A stretch of DNA of 8,002 bases from positions 1-8,002 of the forward strand of contig CAOSZT010000097.1 of NCBI GenBank assembly GCA_948528155.1, written 5' to 3'. A model generated the notes under the pieces. The model saw only the letters and a program-made list of their open reading frames with translations. It had not been told where the DNA came from and did no database searches. The position numbers and the translations under genes are program-made. This stretch comes from an uncultured Clostridia bacterium (GTDB taxonomy: Bacteria; Bacillota; Clostridia; TANB77; CAG-508). The stretch's first letter is position 1; each line of letters begins with the position of its first letter. This document shows, piece after piece, positions 1 to 5,780 of the stretch.

Positions 1-56
1 TATTTTTTCATTTTTCTATTGACTTTTCATAGTTGGTCTCCTTTATCTGGCATTTT

Positions 57-81
57 ATAAAAATAATTTTACTATTTTTAT
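57..81 (-). terminator. Weak AU-only hairpin downstream of rplT
   Basis: ATAAAAATA (57-65) and TATTTTTAT (73-81) form a perfect 9-bp stem with a 7-nt loop, 25 bases beyond the rplT stop. It contains no G-C pair and has no clean U-tract, so it is at best a weak terminator for the infC-rpmI-rplT transcript. Chance pairing in AT-rich sequence is a real alternative. Confidence 0.25.
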
Positions 82-105
82 ATTGGGAAATTTTATTTGC
101 GAAAT

Positions 106-456
106 TTATGCTTTTTTCGCTATTTCAACTATTTCTGTAAATGCTTTTGGATCACTTACAGCTATTTCAGCTAACATTTTTCTGTTGATTGTAATATTAG
201 CTTTTTTTAACCCTGCAACCATTTTGCTATATGTAGTTCCATTCATTCTAGCAGCAGCATTTATTCTTGTTATCCATAATTTTCTAAAATTACTTTTTTT
301 ATCTTTTCTTCCTACATATGCATAAGATAAAGATTTCATTACTGCTTGATTTGCATTTCTAAATCTATAATGTTTTGCTCCATAATATCCTTTTGCTTGT
401 TTTAATATTTTTTTATGTCTTGCTCTTGTTGTTCTTGCTGTTTTTACTCTTGCCAT
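106..456 (-). CDS. rplT: Large ribosomal subunit protein bL20
   Basis: Ribosomal protein L20 binds 23S rRNA early in 50S assembly and, in Bacillota, also represses its own operon by binding the infC leader. The product is 116 residues, normal for the family (about 117-119). It opens with MARVKTARTTRARHKKILK and continues with AKGYYGAKHYRFRNANQAV and a YVGRKDKKSNFRKLWITRIN segment, the hallmark basic N-terminal helix and RNA-binding core. I chose the ATG at 456 because AAAGGTG sits 6 bases upstream and the protein then starts with the conserved MARVK; an in-frame GTG three codons earlier is not needed. It is the last gene of the infC-rpmI-rplT operon, 38 bases after rpmI. Identification is near certain. 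Confidence 0.98.
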   Translation of the reverse strand: MARVKTARTTRARHKKILKQAKGYYGAKHYRFRNANQAVMKSLSYAYVGRKDKKSNFRKLWITRINAAARMNGTTYSKMVAGLKKANITINRKMLAEIAVSDPKAFTEIVEIAKKA

Positions 457-494
457 TATTTTCACCTTTCTTTCTTAACTTTGTTTTTTATATT

Positions 495-698
495 TTATCC
501 ACCATATGGTAATAATTTTTTTATTGTATTTTCACAAGTTTTACTTGCATAGGCATTTTGAATTTTTCCTGATTTTTTTTGTCTTTTTGTTTTATTTGCT
601 AATAAATGTCTTCTGTTTGCTTTTGTTCTTTTTACTTTTCCTGTTGCTGTTAATGAATATCTTTTTTTAGCTGCTTTATTTGTTTTTAATTTTGCCAT
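495..698 (-). CDS. rpmI: Large ribosomal subunit protein bL35
   Basis: Ribosomal protein L35 is a small, very basic protein of the 50S subunit. The 67-residue product fits the family length (about 64-66). It has the MAKLKTNKAAKKRYSLTATGK start, the K-R-x-K-A-N-R-R-H-L-L central segment and the conserved C-terminal KKLLPY, here extended by two glycines. The start is set by a strong Shine-Dalgarno sequence, AAGGAGGGG, 6 bases before the ATG. It lies between infC and rplT in the standard order, 71 bases after the infC stop, and is expected to be co-transcribed and co-regulated with both. No anomalies were seen. Confidence 0.97.
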   Translation of the reverse strand: MAKLKTNKAAKKRYSLTATGKVKRTKANRRHLLANKTKRQKKSGKIQNAYASKTCENTIKKLLPYGG

Positions 699-769
699 AA
701 TTTTCCCCTCCTTAAAAAATTTATATACAAAGTTACTGTATTTATTTTACAATTAACTTAATTTTTATA

Positions 770-1279
770 TTATGCTTTTTTAGCTAAAATTGTAAACATA
801 TTTCTTCCTTCTAATTTAGGACTTTTTTCTACTACTGATATGTCTTCTAATTTTTCTATAAATTTATTTAACACATTCTCTCCAGCTTTTGAATTGTTTA
901 CTTCTCTTCCTCTAAATCTTACTGTAATTTTTACTTTGTTTCCATCTTGTAAGAATTTTCTTGCATTTTTTGATTTGAATTCAAAATCATGTTCTTCAAT
1001 GTTTGGAGTAACTCTTAATTCTTTTAGTTCTAAAGTTTTTTGTTTTTTCTTTGCTTCTTTTTCTTTTTTAGATTGCTCAAATTTGTATTTTCCATAATTC
1101 ATTATTTTACAAACTACTGGTTTTGAATTTGGTGAAACTAGTACTAAATCTAAGTTTTCCTCTACTGCTTTATTTAGAGCATCTTTTGTTGATATTATTC
1201 CTAGTTTTTCTCCATTTACTCCTATTAATTGTACTTCTTTTTCTCTGATTTGACCATTTATAGGTAATTCTTGTTTTAT
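770..1279 (-). CDS. infC: Translation initiation factor IF-3 with AUA start codon
   Basis: IF3 binds the 30S subunit, blocks premature 50S joining and rejects non-canonical start codons and wrong initiator tRNA. Read from an ATA codon at 1279 the protein has 169 residues, the usual full length. The N-domain (about 1-70) holds LPINGQIREKEVQLIG and the IF3 signature KIMNYGKYKFEQSKK (58-72). A lysine-rich linker runs to about residue 82. The C-domain carries KITVRFRGREVNN (about 117-129) and ends in LAKKA. No ATG, GTG or TTG codon occurs in frame between the upstream TAA (1295-1297) and the internal ATG at 1102. A start at 1102 would delete most of the N-domain. GGAGG lies 9 bases before the ATA. 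Rare AUU/AUA-type starts are a known infC trait that lets IF3 repress its own translation. First gene of the infC-rpmI-rplT operon. Confidence 0.95.
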   Translation of the reverse strand: MKQELPINGQIREKEVQLIGVNGEKLGIISTKDALNKAVEENLDLVLVSPNSKPVVCKIMNYGKYKFEQSKKEKEAKKKQKTLELKELRVTPNIEEHDFEFKSKNARKFLQDGNKVKITVRFRGREVNNSKAGENVLNKFIEKLEDISVVEKSPKLEGRNMFTILAKKA

Positions 1280-1293
1280 ATTAAAACACCTCC
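1277..1293 (-). promoter_or_regulatory. infC ribosome binding site and AUA start
   Basis: On the minus strand GGAGGTG (1293-1287) is followed by TTTTAAT and then ATA (1279-1277). The spacing of 9 bases from GGAGG to ATA is in the usable range, and no AUU, AUC or canonical start codon lies at a comparable distance in frame. A small hairpin, ATTGC-AAAA-GCAAT (1299-1312), sits just upstream and may present the site. The start choice rests on frame, spacing and homology to full-length IF3; translation from it is inferred. Confidence 0.85.
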
Positions 1294-1463
1294 ATTAAAT
1301 TGCTTTTGCAATAAAAAAATTGACTTTTGTTACAAGTCAATCAACACAAATAAACATAGTTTTTTAAACTCAATTTTATTTATTTCTAACCTTTTGCTTT
1401 TTTATAAACTTTTAATTTATAAAATTGTGCTAAGGTGAGAAGGTATTGCTTCTTCTTGTAACT
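1280..1463 (-). ncRNA. L20-type leader of the infC-rpmI-rplT operon
   Basis: The roughly 184-nt leader between the infC promoter and the AUA start carries the expected attenuation architecture. Near the 5' end is GTTACAAG (1462-1455) followed by AAGAAGCAATACCTTCTCACC. Near the 3' end an intrinsic terminator (1312-1341) contains CTTGTAAC (1336-1329), exactly complementary over 8 bases to the 5' GTTACAAG. The two pairings share bases, so the long-range helix and the terminator should exclude each other. In Bacillota the L20 leader lets excess L20 promote premature termination. Assignment rests on position, architecture and the ACCTTCTCACC segment as I recall it; an Rfam L20_leader covariance search would decide it. 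Confidence 0.8.
1312..1341 (-). terminator. Leader attenuator terminator upstream of infC
   Basis: ATTGACTT and AAGTCAAT (1341-1334 and 1326-1319 on the minus strand) form a perfect 8-bp stem with a 7-nt loop, followed directly by a run of T residues. It lies about 40 bases before infC, inside the leader, so it acts on the operon rather than on an upstream gene. The loop and the 5' arm overlap the 8-base segment that can pair with the leader 5' end. Confidence 0.85.
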
Positions 1464-1469
1464 TGCAAT

Positions 1470-1497
1470 ATTATATCACAAAATTCTTATTTGTCAA
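1470..1497 (-). promoter_or_regulatory. Sigma-A-type promoter of the infC operon
   Basis: Perfect consensus hexamers are present on the minus strand: TTGACA (1497-1492) and TATAAT (1475-1470), separated by 16 bases. The predicted transcript starts near 1463, just before the L20 leader. This is the strongest promoter visible in the window, as expected for a ribosomal protein operon. Confidence 0.9.
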
Positions 1498-1515
1498 CGA
1501 ATTTTTTAATATTTC

Positions 1516-1543
1516 TTGAATTATTGCCACTAGCTAATACTAT
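1516..1543 (+). promoter_or_regulatory. Possible promoter for the plus-strand structured RNA
   Basis: TTGAAT (1516-1521) and TACTAT (1538-1543) are 16 bases apart; each matches consensus at 4 of 6 positions. A start near 1550 would place the 5' end just ahead of the outer stem of the 1558-1774 element. It lies back to back with the infC promoter. The matches are modest in very AT-rich sequence, so this is a weak prediction. Confidence 0.35.
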
Positions 1544-1557
1544 TTTATTGTTGAGTA

Positions 1558-1774
1558 GCTGAAACAAATTGATAAATATACTTTTTTAGAGTTTTAACGT
1601 TCGATTGTAATGAAAATTAGAATTAGTTAGGCTTTCGAATGAGGAATGTTCACGGTACCTGAAGAATGAAGGGGGTCTGAGTGAAAGAGGCTCATGAGAA
1701 AGCCTTACTAATTCTTTTTGAATGAAATGAGTAGGTAAAACTCTAAAAAAGTATATTTATCAATTTGTTTCAGC
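1558..1774 (+). ncRNA. Long structured inverted-repeat element, probable noncoding RNA of unknown family
   Basis: Between xerD and the infC promoter lies a non-coding 217-bp element. Its outer arms (1558-1596 and 1736-1774) are perfect 39-bp inverted repeats. Inside is a second helix of about 18 bp with one T-T mismatch (1619-1636 with 1698-1715), then a GA/GA internal loop, then ATGAG/CTCAT (1639-1643 with 1691-1695). Next come a 5x5 purine-rich loop (GAATG over AGAGG), TTCAC/GTGAA (1649-1653 with 1681-1685) and an apical part containing ACCT and GGGT. The core (about 1637-1697) is clearly more G-rich than its surroundings. The possible sheared tandem G-A pairs form only on the plus strand, which favours a plus-strand RNA. 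ATTGTTG (1547-1553) and CAACAAT (1804-1810) could add an outermost helix. Alternatives are a MITE-like mobile element (no convincing target-site duplication seen) or a recombinase-linked palindrome. I cannot assign a family; one to test is the skipping-rope motif. Confidence 0.55.
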
Positions 1775-1830
1775 GGTTAATTTATTTGCAAACCACTATC
1801 AAGCAACAATTAGGAAGTAAAATAAACAAA

Positions 1831-1871
1831 AAATAAATAAATTCATAAATATTATATGAATTTATTTATTT
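1831..1871. terminator. Bidirectional terminator between xerD and the structured element
   Basis: A perfect 17-bp stem (1831-1847 with 1855-1871) closes a 7-nt loop. On the minus strand it begins 9 bases beyond the xerD stop and is followed by a run of seven T residues, so it should end the xerD transcript. On the plus strand it is followed by a T-rich tract and could end transcription coming from the 1558-1774 element. The stem is nearly all A-T, which lowers its predicted strength. Confidence 0.75.
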
Positions 1872-1880
1872 TTACTTATT

Positions 1881-2762
1881 CTATGCTCTAGGATGAGTTT
1901 TTTGATATATATCTTTTAGTCCTTCATCTTGAAATTGCATATATACTTGTGTTGAAGAAATATCTGAGTGTCCAAGCATTGTTTGAATAGATTTCAAATC
2001 TGCACCATTTTGTAATAAATGTGTAGCAAATGAATGTCTTAAAACATGTGGTGTAATATCTTTTGTTATATGTGCTTGTTCTTTATAATATTTTATTATT
2101 TTCCAAAATCCTTGTCTTGTTAATCTTTGTCCATTAACATTTACAAATAATGCTTTTTCATTGTCATTTTTTAGTAATATTTCTCTTGCATCATCAGTAT
2201 ATTCTTTTAATGCTTCTAAAGACATTTTTCCTAATGGAATTGTTCTTTGTTTGTTTGCTTTTTTACAATTTACATATCCTTCTTGAAAATTAACATCATC
2301 TATATCTAAAGATATTATTTCTGTAACTCTCATTCCTGTGGCATATGCAAATTCTAGCATTGCCTTATCTCTAATTCCCTTTAAATCTATATCTTTTGGT
2401 TGTTCTAATAATAGTTCTACTTCTTTAGATGTTAAAACACTTGGTGTTCTCTTTTCTACTTTTGGTGATTGTATATTTCTTGTTGGATCTTTTTTTACTT
2501 TTCCTTTTTTTAATACATATTGATAAAAAGATCTAATTGATGCTATACATCTTGATATTGTTGATGGTTTTTTCCCTAGTTCTTCTAAATATTCTATATA
2601 ATTTTGCATGACTTCTTCATCTACTTTATTATATGAAACTTCACAACCTTCTATATATCTTCTGAATTGTTTTAAATCTCTTTTGTATGACTGTAATGTG
2701 TTATTTGATAATTTTTTATCACTTTCCAAAAATTCAAAAAAAAGTCTTAATTGTTTTTCCAT
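1881..2762 (-). CDS. xerD: Site-specific tyrosine recombinase XerD
   Basis: XerD with a partner recombinase resolves chromosome dimers at dif by DNA strand exchange through a 3'-phosphotyrosyl link. The 293-residue product has the helical SAM-like DNA-binding N-domain (about 1-85; SDKKLSNNTLQSYKRDLKQF) and a C-terminal catalytic domain. Catalytic residues are in place: Arg145 (ATGMRVTEI), Lys168 in the beta hairpin (KKANKQR), His239 and Arg242 (HVLRHSFATHLL), His265 (LGHSDISST) and Tyr274 (QVYMQ). The ending GLKDIYQKTHPRA favours XerD over XerC or a phage integrase. I chose the ATG at 2762 because AGGGGT lies 7 bases upstream; a TTG seven codons earlier has no comparable site. It follows spoIIM, a pairing also found near xerD in Bacillus, and has its own promoter. 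Identification is firm. Confidence 0.95.
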   Translation of the reverse strand: MEKQLRLFFEFLESDKKLSNNTLQSYKRDLKQFRRYIEGCEVSYNKVDEEVMQNYIEYLEELGKKPSTISRCIASIRSFYQYVLKKGKVKKDPTRNIQSPKVEKRTPSVLTSKEVELLLEQPKDIDLKGIRDKAMLEFAYATGMRVTEIISLDIDDVNFQEGYVNCKKANKQRTIPLGKMSLEALKEYTDDAREILLKNDNEKALFVNVNGQRLTRQGFWKIIKYYKEQAHITKDITPHVLRHSFATHLLQNGADLKSIQTMLGHSDISSTQVYMQFQDEGLKDIYQKTHPRA

Positions 2763-2812
2763 TTCTATTACCCCTAAATTCAAAATATTTTATTTACATA
2801 AATTATGTATAT

Positions 2813-2841
2813 GTTATATCAAAATATTTAAAAAATGTAAA
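2813..2841 (-). promoter_or_regulatory. Promoter of xerD
   Basis: TTTACA (2841-2836) and TATAAC (2818-2813) on the minus strand are separated by exactly 17 bases; each matches sigma-A consensus at 5 of 6 positions. The box lies just past the restored spoIIM stop (2848-2850), so xerD can be expressed outside sporulation. The predicted 5' UTR is about 45 bases. Confidence 0.7.
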
Positions 2842-2847
2842 GTATTT

Positions 2848-3493
2848 TTAAAAATATTTTATAAAATTTTTCAAAATATTTGTAGAAATTAATATTTCTA
2901 CAATTGATGATATACATAAAAGTAATAACATAATAGCTGAAAATATAGTATGCCTAAGGACTTCAATTTTTATGTTGTCTTTGTTCCTATCTTTTACTAT
3001 AGATTTATATAATTTGAATCCGACTCACTGCAATTGCTATTATACTTGGTATAAAAATTATATTTTGTAACAATAATGTTATTAATATAAATGATATTCC
3101 TTTTCCAATTCCCATTATTGTTGTTATTGTTGCAATCGTATATCCTAAGCAAAACCCTCTATATAATATAATTCCAAAAACAACTGGTATTCCTATTACT
3201 GTGGTTCCAAAAAACCATAAAGTTACTGCTAAAAATATATTTCCAAATATACTTGTTTTTAAAATTTTTATACTTTCTATATTTTCTGTGTTTTTTAACT
3301 TTTCTATAAAATTATCTAAATATGATGTTATTTCAGATATTTGTGTTTCTTGAGTATTATTTATAAACATTACTCCTAGAAAAATTCCTATTAAAAATAT
3401 TAATGTAATTACTATATATTCTTTACTATTATTTGTTATATGCTCATATATTGTATTTTTTATATTTAATCCTTTTCTTTTTGTTTTTCTCAT
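2848..3493 (-). CDS. spoIIM: Stage II sporulation protein M, frameshifted near residue 157
   Basis: SpoIIM is a multi-pass membrane protein that anchors the SpoIID-SpoIIP peptidoglycan-remodelling complex for forespore engulfment. The first frame gives 162 residues: a basic N-terminus, a membrane segment at about 27-46, an extracytoplasmic loop, and further membrane segments from about 83 to 156 with LYRGFCLGYTIA typical of the family. It then runs to a premature TAA (3005-3007). Dropping one base near 3022 after codon 157 continues as SGFKLYKSIVKDRNKDN, EVLRHTIF and a final membrane helix, ending at TAA (2848-2850). That gives about 214 residues, the normal length. The start has AAGGAG 8 bases upstream. 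The open second frame argues for a recent indel or an assembly error rather than old decay. The annotated span is the whole reconstructed gene. Confidence 0.88.
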
Positions 3494-3495
3494 AA

Positions 3496-3555
3496 AAAAA
3501 TCTCCTTATTCAAATACACTTTTATACATAATGTGTATTCAATAAAGAGATTTTT
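3496..3555 (-). promoter_or_regulatory. Terminator-like hairpin that sequesters the spoIIM ribosome binding site
   Basis: Arms 3533-3555 and 3496-3519 form an imperfect stem of about 21-23 bp (AAAATCTC, ATT, AATACAC on one side; GTGTATT, AATAA, GGAGATTTT on the other) around a loop at 3520-3532. On the minus strand it starts 36 bases beyond the endoQ stop and ends in a T-run that directly abuts the spoIIM ATG. The spoIIM Shine-Dalgarno AAGGAG (3506-3501) lies in the 3' arm. It could terminate endoQ transcripts, or mask the spoIIM site in any read-through RNA. A transcript starting inside the loop (TATAAA at 3526-3521 is a possible -10) would free it. Confidence 0.6.
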
Positions 3556-3590
3556 AGAACTTTTTTCATATTTTATTATATTTTTATTAA

Positions 3591-4778
3591 TTACATAATT
3601 TTACCATAATTTCCTCCACCACCAGATTGTACTTTGGATTGACCTTTTCTTGCCTTATCAATTGCATTTGCGACTTTTTCTCCCACAATTGCTTCTATAT
3701 CATCTTTTGACATTTTATGTAATATATTCATTTCAGTTTCAAAATTATTTAATAATTTCTCAATTGTTTTTCCTCCTACTCCTGGAATAAATCCAAGAGG
3801 TACTTGATATATATATGGTGGTCTATTTTCTGGACTTTTAGTTTCTTTTTTGTCTTTTATTAATTCAATTCTGTCAAAAACTCCAAAAGTTACTTTATTA
3901 CTTCCACATTTCGGGCATACTAAAATTGGCTCTTTTGTTTCTATACAAGAATCACAATTATCACAATATGTTCTGTGATATTTTCCAAGCTTTGGATCTA
4001 ATCCATAATTTGCAATTACTTTTCTTCCTTCTTCATTTTTTAATGCCTTTACTACTTCTTTAAATGATATGTCCTCTACTTGCATTTTATTATATTCTCT
4101 TGCAATTTTAGGAAGTGAATGTGCATCTGAATTTGTCAAAAATGTCTTATTTTCTAATTCTGAAATTTCATCAGCTAAAAATGTGTCTGAACTTAGACCT
4201 AATTCTACAGCAAATATTTTATTATATTTTTCTTTAAAAATATCTTGTAATCTATTAGTACAATTTCCATAATAACTTTTAAATGGTGTAAATATATGTG
4301 CTGGTATTAAAATTCCATTGTATTTTTCAACAATATCTATTAATTCATAACCAGATATGTTTGATCTCTGTGTACTTAATGTTATATTTTTTATGTGTTT
4401 ACTCATTTCTTCTGAAAATGCTTTTATATCTTTTAAATGTGGAAAAAAGCATATGTTATGAGCTGCTCCACATTTTCCATTTCTTCCTTTTTCAGATGTC
4501 TCTACTTCGCTCCCTAATAGAATACATACTTTATCTTTATATATAATACCTCCATCTTTTAATTCATATGCCTCACCTGTATTTAAAAAGTTTTCGATGT
4601 CTTCAATTACATATGGTGATGCACAATCTATTATACCACAAATATTAATTCCTTTTCTATCTACACATTCTCTTGCAATATTGGCAAAATTTAGGCTCTT
4701 TGCTGCAGTTATTTTGATTGGTTTTCCACTTTCTGATCTTCCTATGTGTATATGTAAGTCTGCAAATATTTCATACAT
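3591..4778 (-). CDS. Endonuclease Q family protein (PHP-domain DNA repair nuclease, YqxK-like)
   Basis: EndoQ proteins nick DNA 5' of deaminated bases (uracil, hypoxanthine, xanthine) and abasic sites. The 395-residue product matches the whole-length pattern. Numbered from the second ATG, the PHP domain shows ADLHIHIG (Asp7, His9, His11), GSEVET (Glu91), AAHNICFFP (His107), PAHIFTPF (His161) and TNSDAHS (Asp218, His220), the metal-binding set. A zinc-ribbon follows with CDNCDSC (272-278) and CPKCG (288-292). A helix-hairpin-helix-like segment, FIPGVGGKTIEKLL (330-343), then precedes a Gly-rich tail. Of two adjacent ATGs I prefer 4778, 7 bases after GAGG; the one at 4781 is only 4 away. In Bacillus subtilis yqxK lies near spoIIM and xerD, as here. 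Family assignment is strong; biochemical specificity is inferred. Confidence 0.9.
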   Translation of the reverse strand: MYEIFADLHIHIGRSESGKPIKITAAKSLNFANIARECVDRKGINICGIIDCASPYVIEDIENFLNTGEAYELKDGGIIYKDKVCILLGSEVETSEKGRNGKCGAAHNICFFPHLKDIKAFSEEMSKHIKNITLSTQRSNISGYELIDIVEKYNGILIPAHIFTPFKSYYGNCTNRLQDIFKEKYNKIFAVELGLSSDTFLADEISELENKTFLTNSDAHSLPKIAREYNKMQVEDISFKEVVKALKNEEGRKVIANYGLDPKLGKYHRTYCDNCDSCIETKEPILVCPKCGSNKVTFGVFDRIELIKDKKETKSPENRPPYIYQVPLGFIPGVGGKTIEKLLNNFETEMNILHKMSKDDIEAIVGEKVANAIDKARKGQSKVQSGGGGNYGKIM

Positions 4779-4849
4779 CATTTTTCCTCTTTCTTTTTAT
4801 AATTATTATTTTACTTTTCTAATTCTAAGTTCAAAAGTTTATTAACATA

Positions 4850-5656
4850 TTATATATTACTTTGACTTGTAGCAATTTGTTTTCTTTCTTCTATATCATT
4901 AAGAATTTTTTTTGTTGTTTCTTCTGTAAATAATGGTCTATTATTTTTCATGTTTTCTTCAAACATTTCTTCTTTTATTTTATTGTATTTTTTATCCATT
5001 AAGGCATCAATTTGAGGCTCATACTGATTTGCAATTTTTTTTATAAATTCTATTAATTCATCAGTTTCATTATATAATTTTGTTAATTTTTTAAGAGCTT
5101 TCATTTCAACAAATTCACCCATATCAATTTCATCTATCATATTTATAAATGTAGTAAATATTTCAATATATCTATTATATTTACCTTTTAAATTTCTATG
5201 TATTAATAACACAATTGCTTCATCTGGTTTAAATCCTATTCTTTCTGGTCTATCTAATAACATTCCTCCAAATTGCTCTACTAATTCTATAATATCACTC
5301 TCTTTTTCTCTATTTTTATTACCATTATATCTATTTACTTCTTCACATATTTTACAAAACTTTTGATCAAATCCTAATGTTTGTAAATATTTTGCTCCAT
5401 TTTTAGCATAATTTTTTATTTCATCTAAATTTCTAACATTTTCAACTTTTTTACAATTACATAATAAACATGCTGTTAATACTATATTTTCATCTAAATC
5501 TAATTTATTATATTTTAAAAATAATCTTGCTAATTCTGTTTTTACAATAATAGTTTTGTCAAAATAAATTTTTTCCTTTTTTGATAAATAGTAAACTATC
5601 TCCATTTTTGCTGCCAAATTTTCCTCATTTAATATATAATCTGCAAATGTATCCAT
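4850..5656 (-). CDS. Hypothetical protein with a degenerate HD-GYP-like domain
   Basis: No named family is recognised at sight, but residues about 60-180 follow the HD-GYP layout without its catalytic residues. Numbering is from the ATG at 5656 (268 aa). LLCNCKK (64-70) stands where LLHDIGK is expected. NGAKYL (86-91) matches the helix that normally starts with the second metal-binding His, here Tyr83. NRYNG (108-112) replaces ERWDG. IIELVEQFGGMLLDRPER (122-139) matches the stretch normally reading I-x-x-VADxFxAMxxDRPYR, with the Asp changed to Glu, and is followed by FKPDEAI. The GYP triplet is absent. A cyclic-di-GMP phosphodiesterase activity is therefore unlikely; a binding or scaffold role is possible. 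The C-terminal 70 residues are charged and helical. AAGGA 9 bases before the ATG at 5656 decides the start over the ATG at 5674. It precedes endoQ with a 71-base gap and may be co-transcribed. Confidence 0.75.
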   Translation of the reverse strand: MDTFADYILNEENLAAKMEIVYYLSKKEKIYFDKTIIVKTELARLFLKYNKLDLDENIVLTACLLCNCKKVENVRNLDEIKNYAKNGAKYLQTLGFDQKFCKICEEVNRYNGNKNREKESDIIELVEQFGGMLLDRPERIGFKPDEAIVLLIHRNLKGKYNRYIEIFTTFINMIDEIDMGEFVEMKALKKLTKLYNETDELIEFIKKIANQYEPQIDALMDKKYNKIKEEMFEENMKNNRPLFTEETTKKILNDIEERKQIATSQSNI

Positions 5657-5706
5657 AAGACAACATCCTTCCATTTTTCTTTTGATTTACAATCTTCTAC
5701 AATTCT

Positions 5707-5735
5707 ATTATAAATTAAGCAATTGTTTTTTTCAA
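5707..5735 (-). promoter_or_regulatory. Promoter of the HD-GYP-like gene (and possibly endoQ)
   Basis: TTGAAA (5735-5730) and a perfect TATAAT (5712-5707) lie 17 bases apart on the minus strand. The expected start near 5700 leaves a 5' UTR of about 45 bases to the ATG at 5656. Because no strong promoter is seen in the 71-base gap before endoQ (only a weak TTGAAC with TAAAAT at 15-base spacing), this promoter may serve both genes. Confidence 0.75.
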
Positions 5736-5780
5736 TAATTTTGTTAAAATTATATATTACATTTTCATTACATTTTTTGG

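Noticed and set aside
840..1097. Plus-strand open frame of 85 codons opposite infC
   Set aside because: It lies wholly antisense to infC, whose protein is unmistakable. It has no family resemblance and is explained by the AT-rich complementary strand.
770..1102. infC as an N-terminally truncated pseudogene starting at the ATG at 1102
   Set aside because: The frame continues upstream with conserved IF3 N-domain sequence to an ATA preceded by a strong ribosome binding site, so the gene is full length.
1558..1774. CRISPR array or insertion sequence
   Set aside because: There is a single palindromic element, not multiple direct repeats with spacers, and no transposase frame. Flanking bases (GAGTA on the left, GGTTA on the right) do not form a clear target duplication.
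1558..1774. Retron msr-msd or group II intron RNA
   Set aside because: The long arms around a structured core recall a retron, but no reverse transcriptase is encoded in the window. I could not identify intron domain V features.
3005..3022. Programmed ribosomal frameshift in spoIIM
   Set aside because: No heptameric slippery sequence or prfB-like stop context is seen, and I know of no frameshifting in this family; a plain indel is simpler.
4298..4546. Plus-strand hydrophobic open frame of 82 codons inside endoQ
   Set aside because: It is antisense to conserved EndoQ motifs, and its apparent hydrophobicity follows from the complement of Lys/Glu-rich codons.
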